Below are positions 7,370-14,674 of a stretch of 22,484 bases of DNA, piece after piece (positions within the stretch are counted from its first letter, which is position 1; each line of letters begins with the position of its first letter). A program made the translations under genes and the position numbers. Location: assembly GCA_964620555.1 (NCBI GenBank), contig CAZUGZ010000036.1, forward strand, positions 1-22,484, read 5' to 3'. The notes beneath the pieces were generated by a model. That model saw only the letters and a program-made list of their open reading frames with translations, had not been told where the DNA came from and searched no databases. This DNA is from JAPOQD01 sp964620555 (GTDB taxonomy: Bacteria > Pseudomonadota > Gammaproteobacteria > Pseudomonadales > Halieaceae).

Positions 7370-7498
7370 ATGAACGTGGAAATTTCATGTGCTGCCCGCC
7401 GGGGGGAACACACGGAGGAGGTCCTGCAGGAGTTGCCGGGACTGAGTGGCTCTGAACTCGGTGGCTAGCTCGATCGGGGTATAGCCGCAGTAGGGTGA
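7370..7498 (+). pseudogene. C-terminal remnant of a CaiB/BaiF-type CoA-transferase, with an internal stop
   Basis: The frame reads RRGEHTEEVLQELPGLSGSELGG, then a TAG at 7466-7468, then LDRGIAAVG and a TGA at 7496-7498. This closely resembles the usual C-terminal ending of class III CoA-transferases (GEHT.eVL.eLlgls..Ei..L...gvv). Only the last 40 or so codons remain, with no catalytic domain. The remnant is in the same frame as the preceding acyl-CoA dehydrogenase stub. It overlaps the 3' end of the convergent amidohydrolase gene by 34 bp. I infer it is non-functional. Confidence 0.55.
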
Positions 7499-8523
7499 CC
7501 GGTTCCATTGCCCTGGATAGCGAGTCGGTAGGTCCGTGCCGCAGTCCCGTTGAACAGCGCCTGTTTGTCGCCGTCACTGGCGCCGGCCTTGGTGGCGATA
7601 CGCTTGAACATGTTCCACAACGATCGATAGGTCACACATTCCCGGTCCACCGGGAAGTTACTCTCAAACATGCAACGCTCGATCCCGAACGTCTCGATGG
7701 CGGCCAGATAGTAGGGATACATCAGTTCGCACAGCGCTTCCGAAGAAGACGGCTGATTACAACGATGCATATGGAAGGCGGGCTCCCACTCGTCGACACG
7801 CATCAGGGTACCACCCAGTTTCATCACGGTATTGGGGCAGGCAGCAACCGATTCCACGCAGGTACGCCATTGTTTGAAAGTGTCTTCACCAGCCCCGGGA
7901 TCAATCCTGCCTCCCAGATGGTCAACGATAATGGTCACGTCGGGGACGGCCCGTGCCAGTTTGGCGAGTCGTGGCAGGCGCTGGTAATCGGGTGACCAGT
8001 TGTCGTAACTGAGGTTGTACTTCGCCAGCACCGCCATGGCATCGAGGAAACTGTCATGCAACTCCCTGGGCATGGGCGTCCTCAGGCCGCGGAAGTTCGG
8101 CGAGGCGGCGAGGTGTGCCTGGATTACGGGCTCTACGGCGGCACCGGCGCGCAGGTCCGCCCAGCCGAATATGCCTGAACACAGCCTGGTGTTGCCATAA
8201 ATACCGGAACGGCTCATGGCAGAGATACCGTGTGCAAACTCCGTTTCCCCGACGCAGCGCATGGCTGCCGGCCCGTCGGCGCGCAAGTAGGCACCGCACT
8301 CGGCGTACACTGTCTGAACTATATTGTGGCCGCTGCGATTGATGTCGCTCGTTATTTCTTCGCAGAGATAGAATTTCTGCTCAAAGCGTTTTATGGCGGG
8401 ATTTTCCGTGGTCCGAATATCCCACAAATGGTGATGGGCATCGATGATGGGGAGTTCGGGTTCGAGTACCTTCTCTTCCGGCCCCCGGCCCTGGAACTCA
8501 TCGATCAGCGTGTTTTCAATCAT
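7465..8523 (-). CDS. Amidohydrolase family protein (PF04909, fuconolactonase-like TIM barrel)
   Basis: This 352-aa metal-dependent hydrolase belongs to the amidohydrolase-2 group, which includes lactonases, decarboxylases and hydratases. The N-terminal metal motif is IIDAHHHLWD (His30 and His32). A barrel-strand His is at VDHLGG (His202). The late strand reads MFESNFPVDR, with Asn289 where lactonases usually have Asp in GSDWP; this SNFPVD variant is, to my memory, common in one subfamily. The family normally ends near LF..TAAR.YRL, seen here at about 323-334. The last 18 residues (AIQGNGTGHPTAAIPRSS) run into the gene debris at 7465-7521, so the native stop may have been lost. Substrate unknown; in catabolic clusters such proteins open lactones or hydrate ring-cleavage products. 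Confidence 0.9.
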   Translation of the reverse strand: MIENTLIDEFQGRGPEEKVLEPELPIIDAHHHLWDIRTTENPAIKRFEQKFYLCEEITSDINRSGHNIVQTVYAECGAYLRADGPAAMRCVGETEFAHGISAMSRSGIYGNTRLCSGIFGWADLRAGAAVEPVIQAHLAASPNFRGLRTPMPRELHDSFLDAMAVLAKYNLSYDNWSPDYQRLPRLAKLARAVPDVTIIVDHLGGRIDPGAGEDTFKQWRTCVESVAACPNTVMKLGGTLMRVDEWEPAFHMHRCNQPSSSEALCELMYPYYLAAIETFGIERCMFESNFPVDRECVTYRSLWNMFKRIATKAGASDGDKQALFNGTAARTYRLAIQGNGTGHPTAAIPRSS

Positions 8524-8715
8524 CGGGCCGCGTCTCCAGCAGGTTTTATTTCAGCGCACGGCGCGGCGGCTCGTCCAGTCCGTTGCGTCGCCAACAGGGG
8601 AGGGCGGGTGTTGCCGATACAGTGGGCGACCGAGCCACAGAGAGGCCATTGTAACGTGCCGGGCAAGTGAGGGAGTTGACGACGAGCTGCCGTTTCAGTG
8701 CTTCTCCGGCCAAAG

Positions 8716-10053
8716 TCAATCCGGTTGTGAAAGAATATTCTCCGCCGCTCGATTGCCGCTTTCCACAGCAATGCCCTGTCCCACTGCGGAAAAGAGATAA
8801 TCACCCGCAAATTGAACACTCTCCCTGGGGCTCAGCTTCGTTCTGAAATCATTGACCGCCTGGTACGCACCGACTTCATTTTGGCACAGCGAAGCTTGCC
8901 ACCGATGTACGTGGGTCAATTCGATACTTCCTTCCAGTTCCGGCATGAATTCATCGAAGAATGACAATACTTCGGCAACTATTTCTTGGTCAGGGCGTCC
9001 AAACCACCGCTGTGAAGCTGTGTCGGAAAAATAGGCGGTAATCAGGCCACACCCCACCGGGGCAACATCCACACCTTTGTTGTGCTCAGCAAAGATATAG
9101 CAGATGCTCTCATGCTCAACCCGGGGCACCTGTATCACGTACGCCTTGTTCTCCGGCTTCCTGCGAGTTCCGATTGAAACGGAAATACATGGTGCGTAAC
9201 GTACCCCTTTATTCAGTGTCTGCAACGCCTGATGCTCAGGATATATCTGTGCGGCAAACGGCAGGGGGCAGGCGAGCACGCAGGCATCGGCCAGTTGATT
9301 CATCGTTTCGCCGTTCTGCTGCCAGGTCACTTCCGCACCACCGCCAACTTGTTGGACCGATGTAACGGGAGCCTGCAGTCTCACGTCGAGATGTGCGGCC
9401 AAAGCGTCGGAAAAGGCTTTGACCCCACCCTGTAATCCGTAGAGAGTAACGTCGTATATGTTGTTCAATCCGTGAAACAACTCAACTTTGCTGACACTGT
9501 CGGAATTGGCCAACATCATTCCGCGAACCAGGGGTTCGACAAAGTATTCTGCAATTTCTTTGTTCAGACGACGAATACCGTACTGCGCTGCCGTCTCCGT
9601 ATCAATGGCCGCGGCAGCACCCATGTTTTCGAAGGTAATGTAACCCCGCTTTTTTGCCCGTTGAACATCAATGAATGCCCGCGCCAATCGCAACTTTGAC
9701 CGCCAGGATAACAGGCCCGTGGTAAACGCCGACCAATAGACGTTTCCGGTATTGAAATAGTGGATAGTCCCGTTTTTTATGGTACCTACAAACTGGCTTG
9801 CCGGGTGGATGTCTCTCGTCAATCCCAGTTCTTCCGCCAGCGCCAGATAGGCCGTATAGGAGCCAAGTACGGCACTCGCGCCAGGATCAATGGAATAGCC
9901 ATCTTTTTTTACAGTGGTGGCCCGCCCACCGATACGATTTTCAGATTCCAGCACGGTAACTGAAAAACCTGCCTTTTTCAGCCGGTAGGCTGCGGTGAGC
10001 CCCGCAATTCCTGCCCCAACAACGATGATCTTCTTTTTCCCGTTCTCTCCCAT
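8716..10053 (-). CDS. FAD-dependent amine-oxidase/protoporphyrinogen-oxidase-like oxidoreductase
   Basis: This flavoprotein of about 445 aa has an N-terminal Rossmann dinucleotide fold. It shows VVGAGIAGLTAAYRLKKAG with GxGxxG at 13-18, an acidic residue after strand 2 (Glu36), and the RIGGR motif at 40-44. The C-terminal FAD-binding block is VQFAGDYLFSAVGQGIAVES. This layout is shared by HemG/HemY-type protoporphyrinogen oxidases, phytoene desaturase relatives and amine oxidases, and the sequence alone does not decide among them. No haem or carotenoid genes are nearby. The start is ambiguous: ATG at 10053 (MGENGKKK) or ATG at 10071 with six more residues; neither has a strong Shine-Dalgarno. 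It is divergent from the HTH-dikinase pair. The 192-bp region downstream to the amidohydrolase shows no further gene. Confidence 0.85.
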   Translation of the reverse strand: MGENGKKKIIVVGAGIAGLTAAYRLKKAGFSVTVLESENRIGGRATTVKKDGYSIDPGASAVLGSYTAYLALAEELGLTRDIHPASQFVGTIKNGTIHYFNTGNVYWSAFTTGLLSWRSKLRLARAFIDVQRAKKRGYITFENMGAAAAIDTETAAQYGIRRLNKEIAEYFVEPLVRGMMLANSDSVSKVELFHGLNNIYDVTLYGLQGGVKAFSDALAAHLDVRLQAPVTSVQQVGGGAEVTWQQNGETMNQLADACVLACPLPFAAQIYPEHQALQTLNKGVRYAPCISVSIGTRRKPENKAYVIQVPRVEHESICYIFAEHNKGVDVAPVGCGLITAYFSDTASQRWFGRPDQEIVAEVLSFFDEFMPELEGSIELTHVHRWQASLCQNEVGAYQAVNDFRTKLSPRESVQFAGDYLFSAVGQGIAVESGNRAAENILSQPD

Positions 10054-10198
10054 GCGATTACACAACCCCATAAAGCAGTGACGATACAGTACAATGCGGA
10101 TTGCAATAATGACGCCAAAGGCGGTGCTTTCAGCCGGGCCAATATTGTAGTTCCAAAATCCGTCAGGACGATTTTCACTTAGATACAGAGGCTAACAC

Positions 10199-10264
10199 AT
10201 GATTAAACCTGGCGACGAACTCTTTCATCCCAAAACCGATGACCCGTACTGGAACGAAATATGA
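10199..10264 (+). pseudogene. 21-codon stub, probable N-terminus of a DUF7064/DUF7065-type protein
   Basis: A short frame starts at an ATG preceded by AGAGG with good spacing. It encodes MIKPGDELFHPKTDDPYWNE plus Ile and ends at a TGA that overlaps the next gene's ATG in an ATGA junction. From memory, the string DDPYWNE is typical of the N-terminus of longer bacterial proteins of unknown function (DUF7064/DUF7065, CrtC/Svf1-like) that live in lipid- and steroid-degradation neighbourhoods. If so, only the first 20 residues remain and the stub now acts as a coupling leader for the HTH gene. A genuine small peptide is the alternative. Confidence 0.5.
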
Positions 10265-10878
10265 ACAATCCGGTAAATCGCGGCGTGTTACGAATCCTCA
10301 AACTCAAGGGTATGGCGACGGCGGAGGACATAAGAGCCGCGCTCGGCGAAAACGCTGGAAGCATCGACAACAGTCTGGAAAGTCTGACTGATGATGGCCA
10401 TATAAAAGAAGCCAAATCACGATATCGTATGACATCCAATGGCAAAGCGCGGCTCGCCACGTGGCTCGAAGAAGAAAGAGCCCAGGTTGACGTTCAGGCG
10501 CTCAACGACATCTACGAACAGTTCCACCCGTTCAATAGCCAATTCAAGACACTGGCAACCAACTGGCAGATCCGAGACGGCGAACCCAACGATCACGACA
10601 ACCCGGCCTACGACAACGCCATTCTGTCGCAACTGGGTGAACTGCACCAGCGCTTTATGCCGCTGGTTGAGCGCGCAATCACGCTCGTGCCACGCCTCAC
10701 ACACTATGTCGCACGTTTTGATGAGGCTCTCAGCAAGGTCGAAAGCGGCGATCATGCCTACTTTCTGCGCCCCATCATCGACAGCTACCACACCATCTGG
10801 TTTGAGTTGCACGAAGACCTGATCGATTTAACTGGCAAGTCCCGCACTGAAGAAGCCACCGCCGGAAGAGCCCAATAG
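10261..10878 (+). CDS. Winged-helix-containing protein paired with a truncated PPDK
   Basis: The product is 205 aa. Residues about 8-70 look like a winged helix-turn-helix: helices in RGVLRILKLKGMATAEDI, a recognition-helix-like SIDNSLESLTDDGHI, and a wing ending YRMTSNGKARLA. Residues about 80-192 form a second, largely helical domain with NWQIRDGEPN (101-110) and DSYHTIWFELHEDLI (174-188), which I cannot assign to a known fold. The start overlaps the stop of the short leader frame (ATGA). It ends 1 bp before the dikinase ATG, so the two are surely co-expressed. From memory, M. tuberculosis has an equivalent neighbour pair, Rv1126c (about 200 aa) and Rv1127c. It could be a regulator, a partner subunit supplying an acceptor-binding domain, or both. 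Function unknown. Confidence 0.85.
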   Translation: MNNPVNRGVLRILKLKGMATAEDIRAALGENAGSIDNSLESLTDDGHIKEAKSRYRMTSNGKARLATWLEEERAQVDVQALNDIYEQFHPFNSQFKTLATNWQIRDGEPNDHDNPAYDNAILSQLGELHQRFMPLVERAITLVPRLTHYVARFDEALSKVESGDHAYFLRPIIDSYHTIWFELHEDLIDLTGKSRTEEATAGRAQ

Positions 10879-10879
10879 G

Positions 10880-12349
10880 ATGGCTGTCTTCCCGCTCACC
10901 AAAGCGGTTACGGCGAATCCCGAGCTACTCGGCGGCAAGGCCGCCGCCATCGTGCGCATGGGACAAATGGACATCCCGGTTCCTCCGGCGTTTGTGATTA
11001 CCACAGACGAGTGCATCCGCTTCCAGCAAGCAGGCGGCGCCGTCCCCCAGGATGTTATCGAGGCGCTGCCCCAAGCCATCGCTCATCTGGAAAAACAGAC
11101 CGGCATGAGCTTTGGACATGGGCCCAACCCGCTATTGGTTTCCGTACGGTCAGGCGCGTCAGCCAGCATGCCCGGTATGATGGACACAGTTCTCAATCTG
11201 GGTATCACCGACGACATTGAAGCCACATTGGCCGCTCTCACCGGCAACCCGGTCTTTGCTAAAGACATCCATACACGGTTTCGCAGCCAGTTTGAAGAAA
11301 TTGTGGGAAGACCGCCCCCAAGCGACCCAATGGAGCAGGTAAAGGCGGCTATTGCCGCCGTGTTTGCTTCGTGGAACTCAGCGCGCGCAATCGCCTACCG
11401 CAAAGACCGCGAACTGCCGGAGATCGGCGGCACCGCAGTAACCGTACAAGCGATGGTGTTTGGTAACCTGGATGAGAAATCGGGCACCGGCGTGTTATTT
11501 AGCCGCAACCCCTTTACCGGCACTGCGGAGCCATATGGTGAATGGTTGCCTCGAGGCCAGGGCGAGGATCTCGTCTCCGGTCGTTTTGACCCTCAACCCA
11601 TAGACAATCTGCTGCAACAAATTCCCACCGCTCACGCCGAGTTAATGGCGATTGCAGAAAAACTGGAGCGTATCCTGGAGGACGTACAGGATATAGAGTT
11701 CACCGTACAATCCGGTAAGCTTTGGCTGTTACAAACTCGCAATGCCAAGAGGTCGGCGGTTGCTGCTGTGCGCCTGGCAGTACTATTGGCAAAAGGAGGC
11801 ATTATCAATCCATCCCAGGCAATAGCGCGAATTTCTCCAGCCCAAATCTCGCTCTTGCAGCGGCCCCATATCGAACCGGCAACTCGCGCCGCGGGGGAAC
11901 TACTGGCTTCCGGCATACCCGCGTCCCCCGGGGTGGCCAGTGGAATTGCAGTGTCCGATACAGAAGAAGCCGCAGATCGCGCCATGGACGGTGAAGACAT
12001 TATCCTGGTACGACAAACAACCAGTCCCGACGACGTTCATGCCATGATAGAGGTCAAGGGCATCGCCACCGAGATTGGCGGTTCAACCTCCCACGCCGCC
12101 GTTGTAAGTCGCGAACTCGATGTTGCCTGTGTAGTGGGCTGTGGTAGTAATACCGTCACGCAATTGGTTGGTCAAACCATCACACTCGATGCAGATAACG
12201 GAGAAATCTTTGCCGGCAACCTGCCTCTGATCAGGAGCGATGAAGAGTACGATCCGGACCTGGCCGCGCTGCACGACTGGGCAAAAACGGCCGCGGGATG
12301 CGATGCACCGCTCAAAGAACTGTTGATCACCCTCCAACAGACACCCTGA
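10880..12349 (+). CDS. PPDK-like protein lacking the PEP/pyruvate-binding domain
   Basis: This 489-aa protein resembles the first two thirds of pyruvate phosphate dikinase. Residues 1 to about 290 form the ATP-grasp nucleotide domain: LLGGKAAAI (Lys20), VSVRSGASASMPGMMDT (Arg90), and DIEFTVQSGKLWLLQTRNAKRS at about 271-292. Residues about 335-450 form the swivelling phosphohistidine domain with GGSTSHAAVVSR, catalytic His405. Full PPDK is near 880 aa; the C-terminal TIM barrel that binds PEP or pyruvate is wholly missing. The protein ends cleanly with its own TGA and the debris of that barrel is not seen downstream, so this is a family form rather than a break. Rv1127c (ppdK, about 490 aa) is the comparison from memory. 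Autophosphorylation at His405 is plausible; the acceptor is unknown. Confidence 0.9.
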   Translation: MAVFPLTKAVTANPELLGGKAAAIVRMGQMDIPVPPAFVITTDECIRFQQAGGAVPQDVIEALPQAIAHLEKQTGMSFGHGPNPLLVSVRSGASASMPGMMDTVLNLGITDDIEATLAALTGNPVFAKDIHTRFRSQFEEIVGRPPPSDPMEQVKAAIAAVFASWNSARAIAYRKDRELPEIGGTAVTVQAMVFGNLDEKSGTGVLFSRNPFTGTAEPYGEWLPRGQGEDLVSGRFDPQPIDNLLQQIPTAHAELMAIAEKLERILEDVQDIEFTVQSGKLWLLQTRNAKRSAVAAVRLAVLLAKGGIINPSQAIARISPAQISLLQRPHIEPATRAAGELLASGIPASPGVASGIAVSDTEEAADRAMDGEDIILVRQTTSPDDVHAMIEVKGIATEIGGSTSHAAVVSRELDVACVVGCGSNTVTQLVGQTITLDADNGEIFAGNLPLIRSDEEYDPDLAALHDWAKTAAGCDAPLKELLITLQQTP

Positions 12350-12453
12350 CCATACGTGTTTTGCCGCTGGTATTTCTGAACAGCCTGAAACAGCCAGGCC
12401 AGGCAGGTCAGGACCGGAACTCAGAACCCGAGGATGCTGTCATGCCCGGCTCG

Positions 12454-13494
12454 TCAGCGGCCGAATGTCGCCACGATATTCCGGAATGCATCTTCGCTTT
12501 CCTCTGCGGTCAGTGGCGGTACATAGGGGGTATGCAGGATCAGGTGGGGAATCGCCTCCCGGTAAAAAACGACTTTTTCCCGCACTTCGGCTGGGGTACC
12601 GGTAATTGAAAATGTTTCCACCAGGGCGTCGGAAGTGACATCGGCCAGAGCCGCAGGACCGCCCGTCATCAGCGCCTCGGTGACTGCCTGCTGGTCATTC
12701 TCGAGGCCGTGATGGACGCAGATCTCCGCAGCGGTGGGGTAGGCCACATAGCAGCCCACCTGGACTCGCGCCCGGCGCAGGGCCACTTCACGGTCTTCGG
12801 AAATACTGCAGATCACATAGGCGGCAACATCAATTTCGGAGGGATCACGGCCGGCCCTGGTGGCGGCCTCGTCCACCTGGGGAATAATCACGTCGCGTAC
12901 GTGTTCCGCCGGCAGCAGCCATGAAAGTACGCCCTCACAACTGCGCGCCGCCAGGCGCAGCATGGCCGGCCGCACAGCACCCAGGTAGATGGGCACCTGG
13001 GGTCGGGTCAGGCTGCGGCCACCAAAGGGGTTGAAAGGCGGCGAGGCAAAGCGGAAAAACTCACCTTTGAACTCTTTGGGCTCACCGGTGCTCATATGCT
13101 CCCAGTACAACCGCAGGATCTGGATGTATTCCTTCATGCGCGAGGCCGGGCGGTCAATTTCCGCACCCATGAAGAACTCGGTAAAGGCCGGTCCGCCGAT
13201 ACTGGTGGCGACCAGCATCCTGCCCTGTGATAATTCATCCACATCGGCGATGGCATTGGCCATCTCGAAGGGGGTGCGCTGGGCGGCGGTGGCCAGGCCA
13301 GTGCACAGTTTGATGTTTTTGGTGCGCTCCGCCGCCAGCGCCAACATCACGAAAGCGTTGCGGTAAAACTCATAGCCCCAGAGAGAATCGAAGCCTGCCC
13401 GGTCCGCCAATTCGGCCAATTCCGGATATTTCGCAATCGGCTGCTTGAGCCCTGGCAGCGTGATGCCCAGTTGCTGTTCCCTGATTCCCGGCAT
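12454..13494 (-). CDS. LLM-class flavin-dependent oxidoreductase (luciferase-like, possibly F420-dependent)
   Basis: This bacterial-luciferase-like TIM-barrel oxidoreductase is 346 aa. Visible blocks are LGITLPG at the start, AELADRAGFDSLWGYEFYRNAFVML, IKLCTGLATAAQRTPFEMA, a DELSQGRMLVATSIGG stretch, and VPIYLGAVRPAMLRLAARSCEGVLSW. These fit the LLM family that uses FMN or coenzyme F420; the sequence alone does not settle which. Two starts are possible. The ATG at 13494 has GGGGA four bases upstream, and the ATG at 13506 would add MGNS. The frame is open to 13668 but the extra stretch is not protein-like. It converges with the PPDK-like gene across a 104-bp gap in which I see no strong terminator. 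Confidence 0.88.
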   Translation of the reverse strand: MPGIREQQLGITLPGLKQPIAKYPELAELADRAGFDSLWGYEFYRNAFVMLALAAERTKNIKLCTGLATAAQRTPFEMANAIADVDELSQGRMLVATSIGGPAFTEFFMGAEIDRPASRMKEYIQILRLYWEHMSTGEPKEFKGEFFRFASPPFNPFGGRSLTRPQVPIYLGAVRPAMLRLAARSCEGVLSWLLPAEHVRDVIIPQVDEAATRAGRDPSEIDVAAYVICSISEDREVALRRARVQVGCYVAYPTAAEICVHHGLENDQQAVTEALMTGGPAALADVTSDALVETFSITGTPAEVREKVVFYREAIPHLILHTPYVPPLTAEESEDAFRNIVATFGR

Positions 13495-13789
13495 GCTGTT
13501 CCCCATCAATAGTCGACACCACCACGTTAGCATGCGAACAGTATGCAGGAAAGGCATCCGCTGCACGAATGCCGTGTGGAAAATGGCCGCGTGCTGGTGC
13601 GCGGATAAACTGCCGGTCGGGAGCGGAAGAGAGGAATGGGAGCGTGGCGAAAGAGGGCGGCGCCCCACGAGTCAGTGTCGGATGCGTATGGTAAAGTACT
13701 GCACTGAGTGGAGCGGTTTTCAGACAGGTTCGTTACATCGTGTCAGATCCTGAGAATCACATGCAGGTCGTTTTGTGGACGGATATTCG
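13495..13789. other. Intergenic region between divergent LLM and SDR genes
   Basis: About 295 bp with no convincing coding frame on either strand. It must hold the promoters for both flanking genes, but I find no clear -35/-10 pair. A small inverted repeat TCAG-ATC-CTGA is present near 13745-13755, too short to call an operator. Confidence 0.6.
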
Positions 13790-14596
13790 ATGTCTCCCGT
13801 TGCCGTTGTAACGGGTGGGGCCAGCGGGATCGGTCTGGCGACAGTAGAGCAACTCGTGGCCAGAGGTTATTTTGTATACGTCGCCGACATCGATGACGAG
13901 AAAGGTGCTCTTTGCCAGTCCAGGTTTGGCGATGCAGTAAAATTTGTATCCCTGGACGTATCTTCAGAGGAAGACTTTGGGCGCCTTGGCGAGCTCATCA
14001 CCGGCGAACAGGGCAGAATGGACGCTTTCATCAATAACGCGGGAGTCACCGGGGCGATGGGCCCCATAACCGAGTTGGCGGTGAGGGACTTTGAATGGCT
14101 GAGCGATAATCTGGTCAAGAGTGTTTTTCTCGGTACCAGATGTGCCGCTCGACTCATGTCGCCGAGGGGTACCGGGCGGATAGTCAACATTGCCAGTATG
14201 GCCGGAGCGATTGCCGGTCATTCTCCACATTTGTATGCGGGTGCCAAGGCGGCAGTCATCCACTTCAGCGAATCTGTTGCCCTTGAGCTGGCAGAGGCGG
14301 GAATCCAGCTTAACGTCGTCTGCCCGGGATATACCAGGACCCCGATTATTACCGGAACCAGGGATGAGGACTGGATCAGACGAGCGGAGAAAATATCCCT
14401 GGAGCTGAGCGAGCATCAGGCCAGCGGGCGAATTGGTGATCCGGAGGAGGTCGCATCCGCAATTTGTTGGTTGGCTTGCGATGCCCCGGGCTACATTGTG
14501 GGGCATTCTCTGGTCATCGATGGAGGGTGCTCTGTGGGTCGACCGTGGCGGAACCAGCCCGAGCACTTCCGCACATATCACAGCAGGTCGAATTAG
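13790..14596 (+). CDS. SDR-family oxidoreductase (classical short-chain dehydrogenase)
   Basis: This classical NAD(P)-dependent short-chain dehydrogenase is 268 aa. The glycine-rich motif is VTGGASGIG (7-15) and the structural motif is NNAG (82-85). The catalytic tetrad can be read as Asn107, Ser136 (NIASMAG), Tyr149 and Lys153 (YAGAK). An Asp at position 33 after the second strand suggests preference for NAD(H). The C-terminus includes YIVGHSLVIDGGCSVGRPW, typical of the family. The ATG at 13790 is chosen because the motif follows at once and GGACGG lies upstream; a GTG at 13775 would add five residues. Substrate is probably an alcohol or ketone of a catabolic intermediate, but cannot be named. 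Confidence 0.93.
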   Translation: MSPVAVVTGGASGIGLATVEQLVARGYFVYVADIDDEKGALCQSRFGDAVKFVSLDVSSEEDFGRLGELITGEQGRMDAFINNAGVTGAMGPITELAVRDFEWLSDNLVKSVFLGTRCAARLMSPRGTGRIVNIASMAGAIAGHSPHLYAGAKAAVIHFSESVALELAEAGIQLNVVCPGYTRTPIITGTRDEDWIRRAEKISLELSEHQASGRIGDPEEVASAICWLACDAPGYIVGHSLVIDGGCSVGRPWRNQPEHFRTYHSRSN

Positions 14597-14660
14597 GCGT
14601 AATTCTGAGTAGTTGGGTTGGAATTTTCAAGTAAAATCGAGAATAAGTGAATCGGTTCGC

Positions 14661-14669
14661 AAAGGAGGT
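14661..14669 (+). promoter_or_regulatory. Perfect Shine-Dalgarno for the 252-aa unknown protein
   Basis: AAAGGAGGT lies five bases upstream of the ATG at 14675. It is the strongest ribosome binding site in the window and fixes that start. It suggests a high translation rate for the unknown gene. Confidence 0.85.
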
Positions 14670-14674
14670 TCATT

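Noticed and set aside
8524..8715. Possible small gene between the amidohydrolase and the flavoenzyme
   Set aside because: Frames here on both strands are Arg-, Ser- and Pro-rich and unlike a protein; no ribosome site stands out.
10262..10264. Selenocysteine or readthrough at the TGA ending the 21-codon frame
   Set aside because: Continuing the frame meets another stop (TAA) within a few codons, and no body of the DUF-type protein follows.
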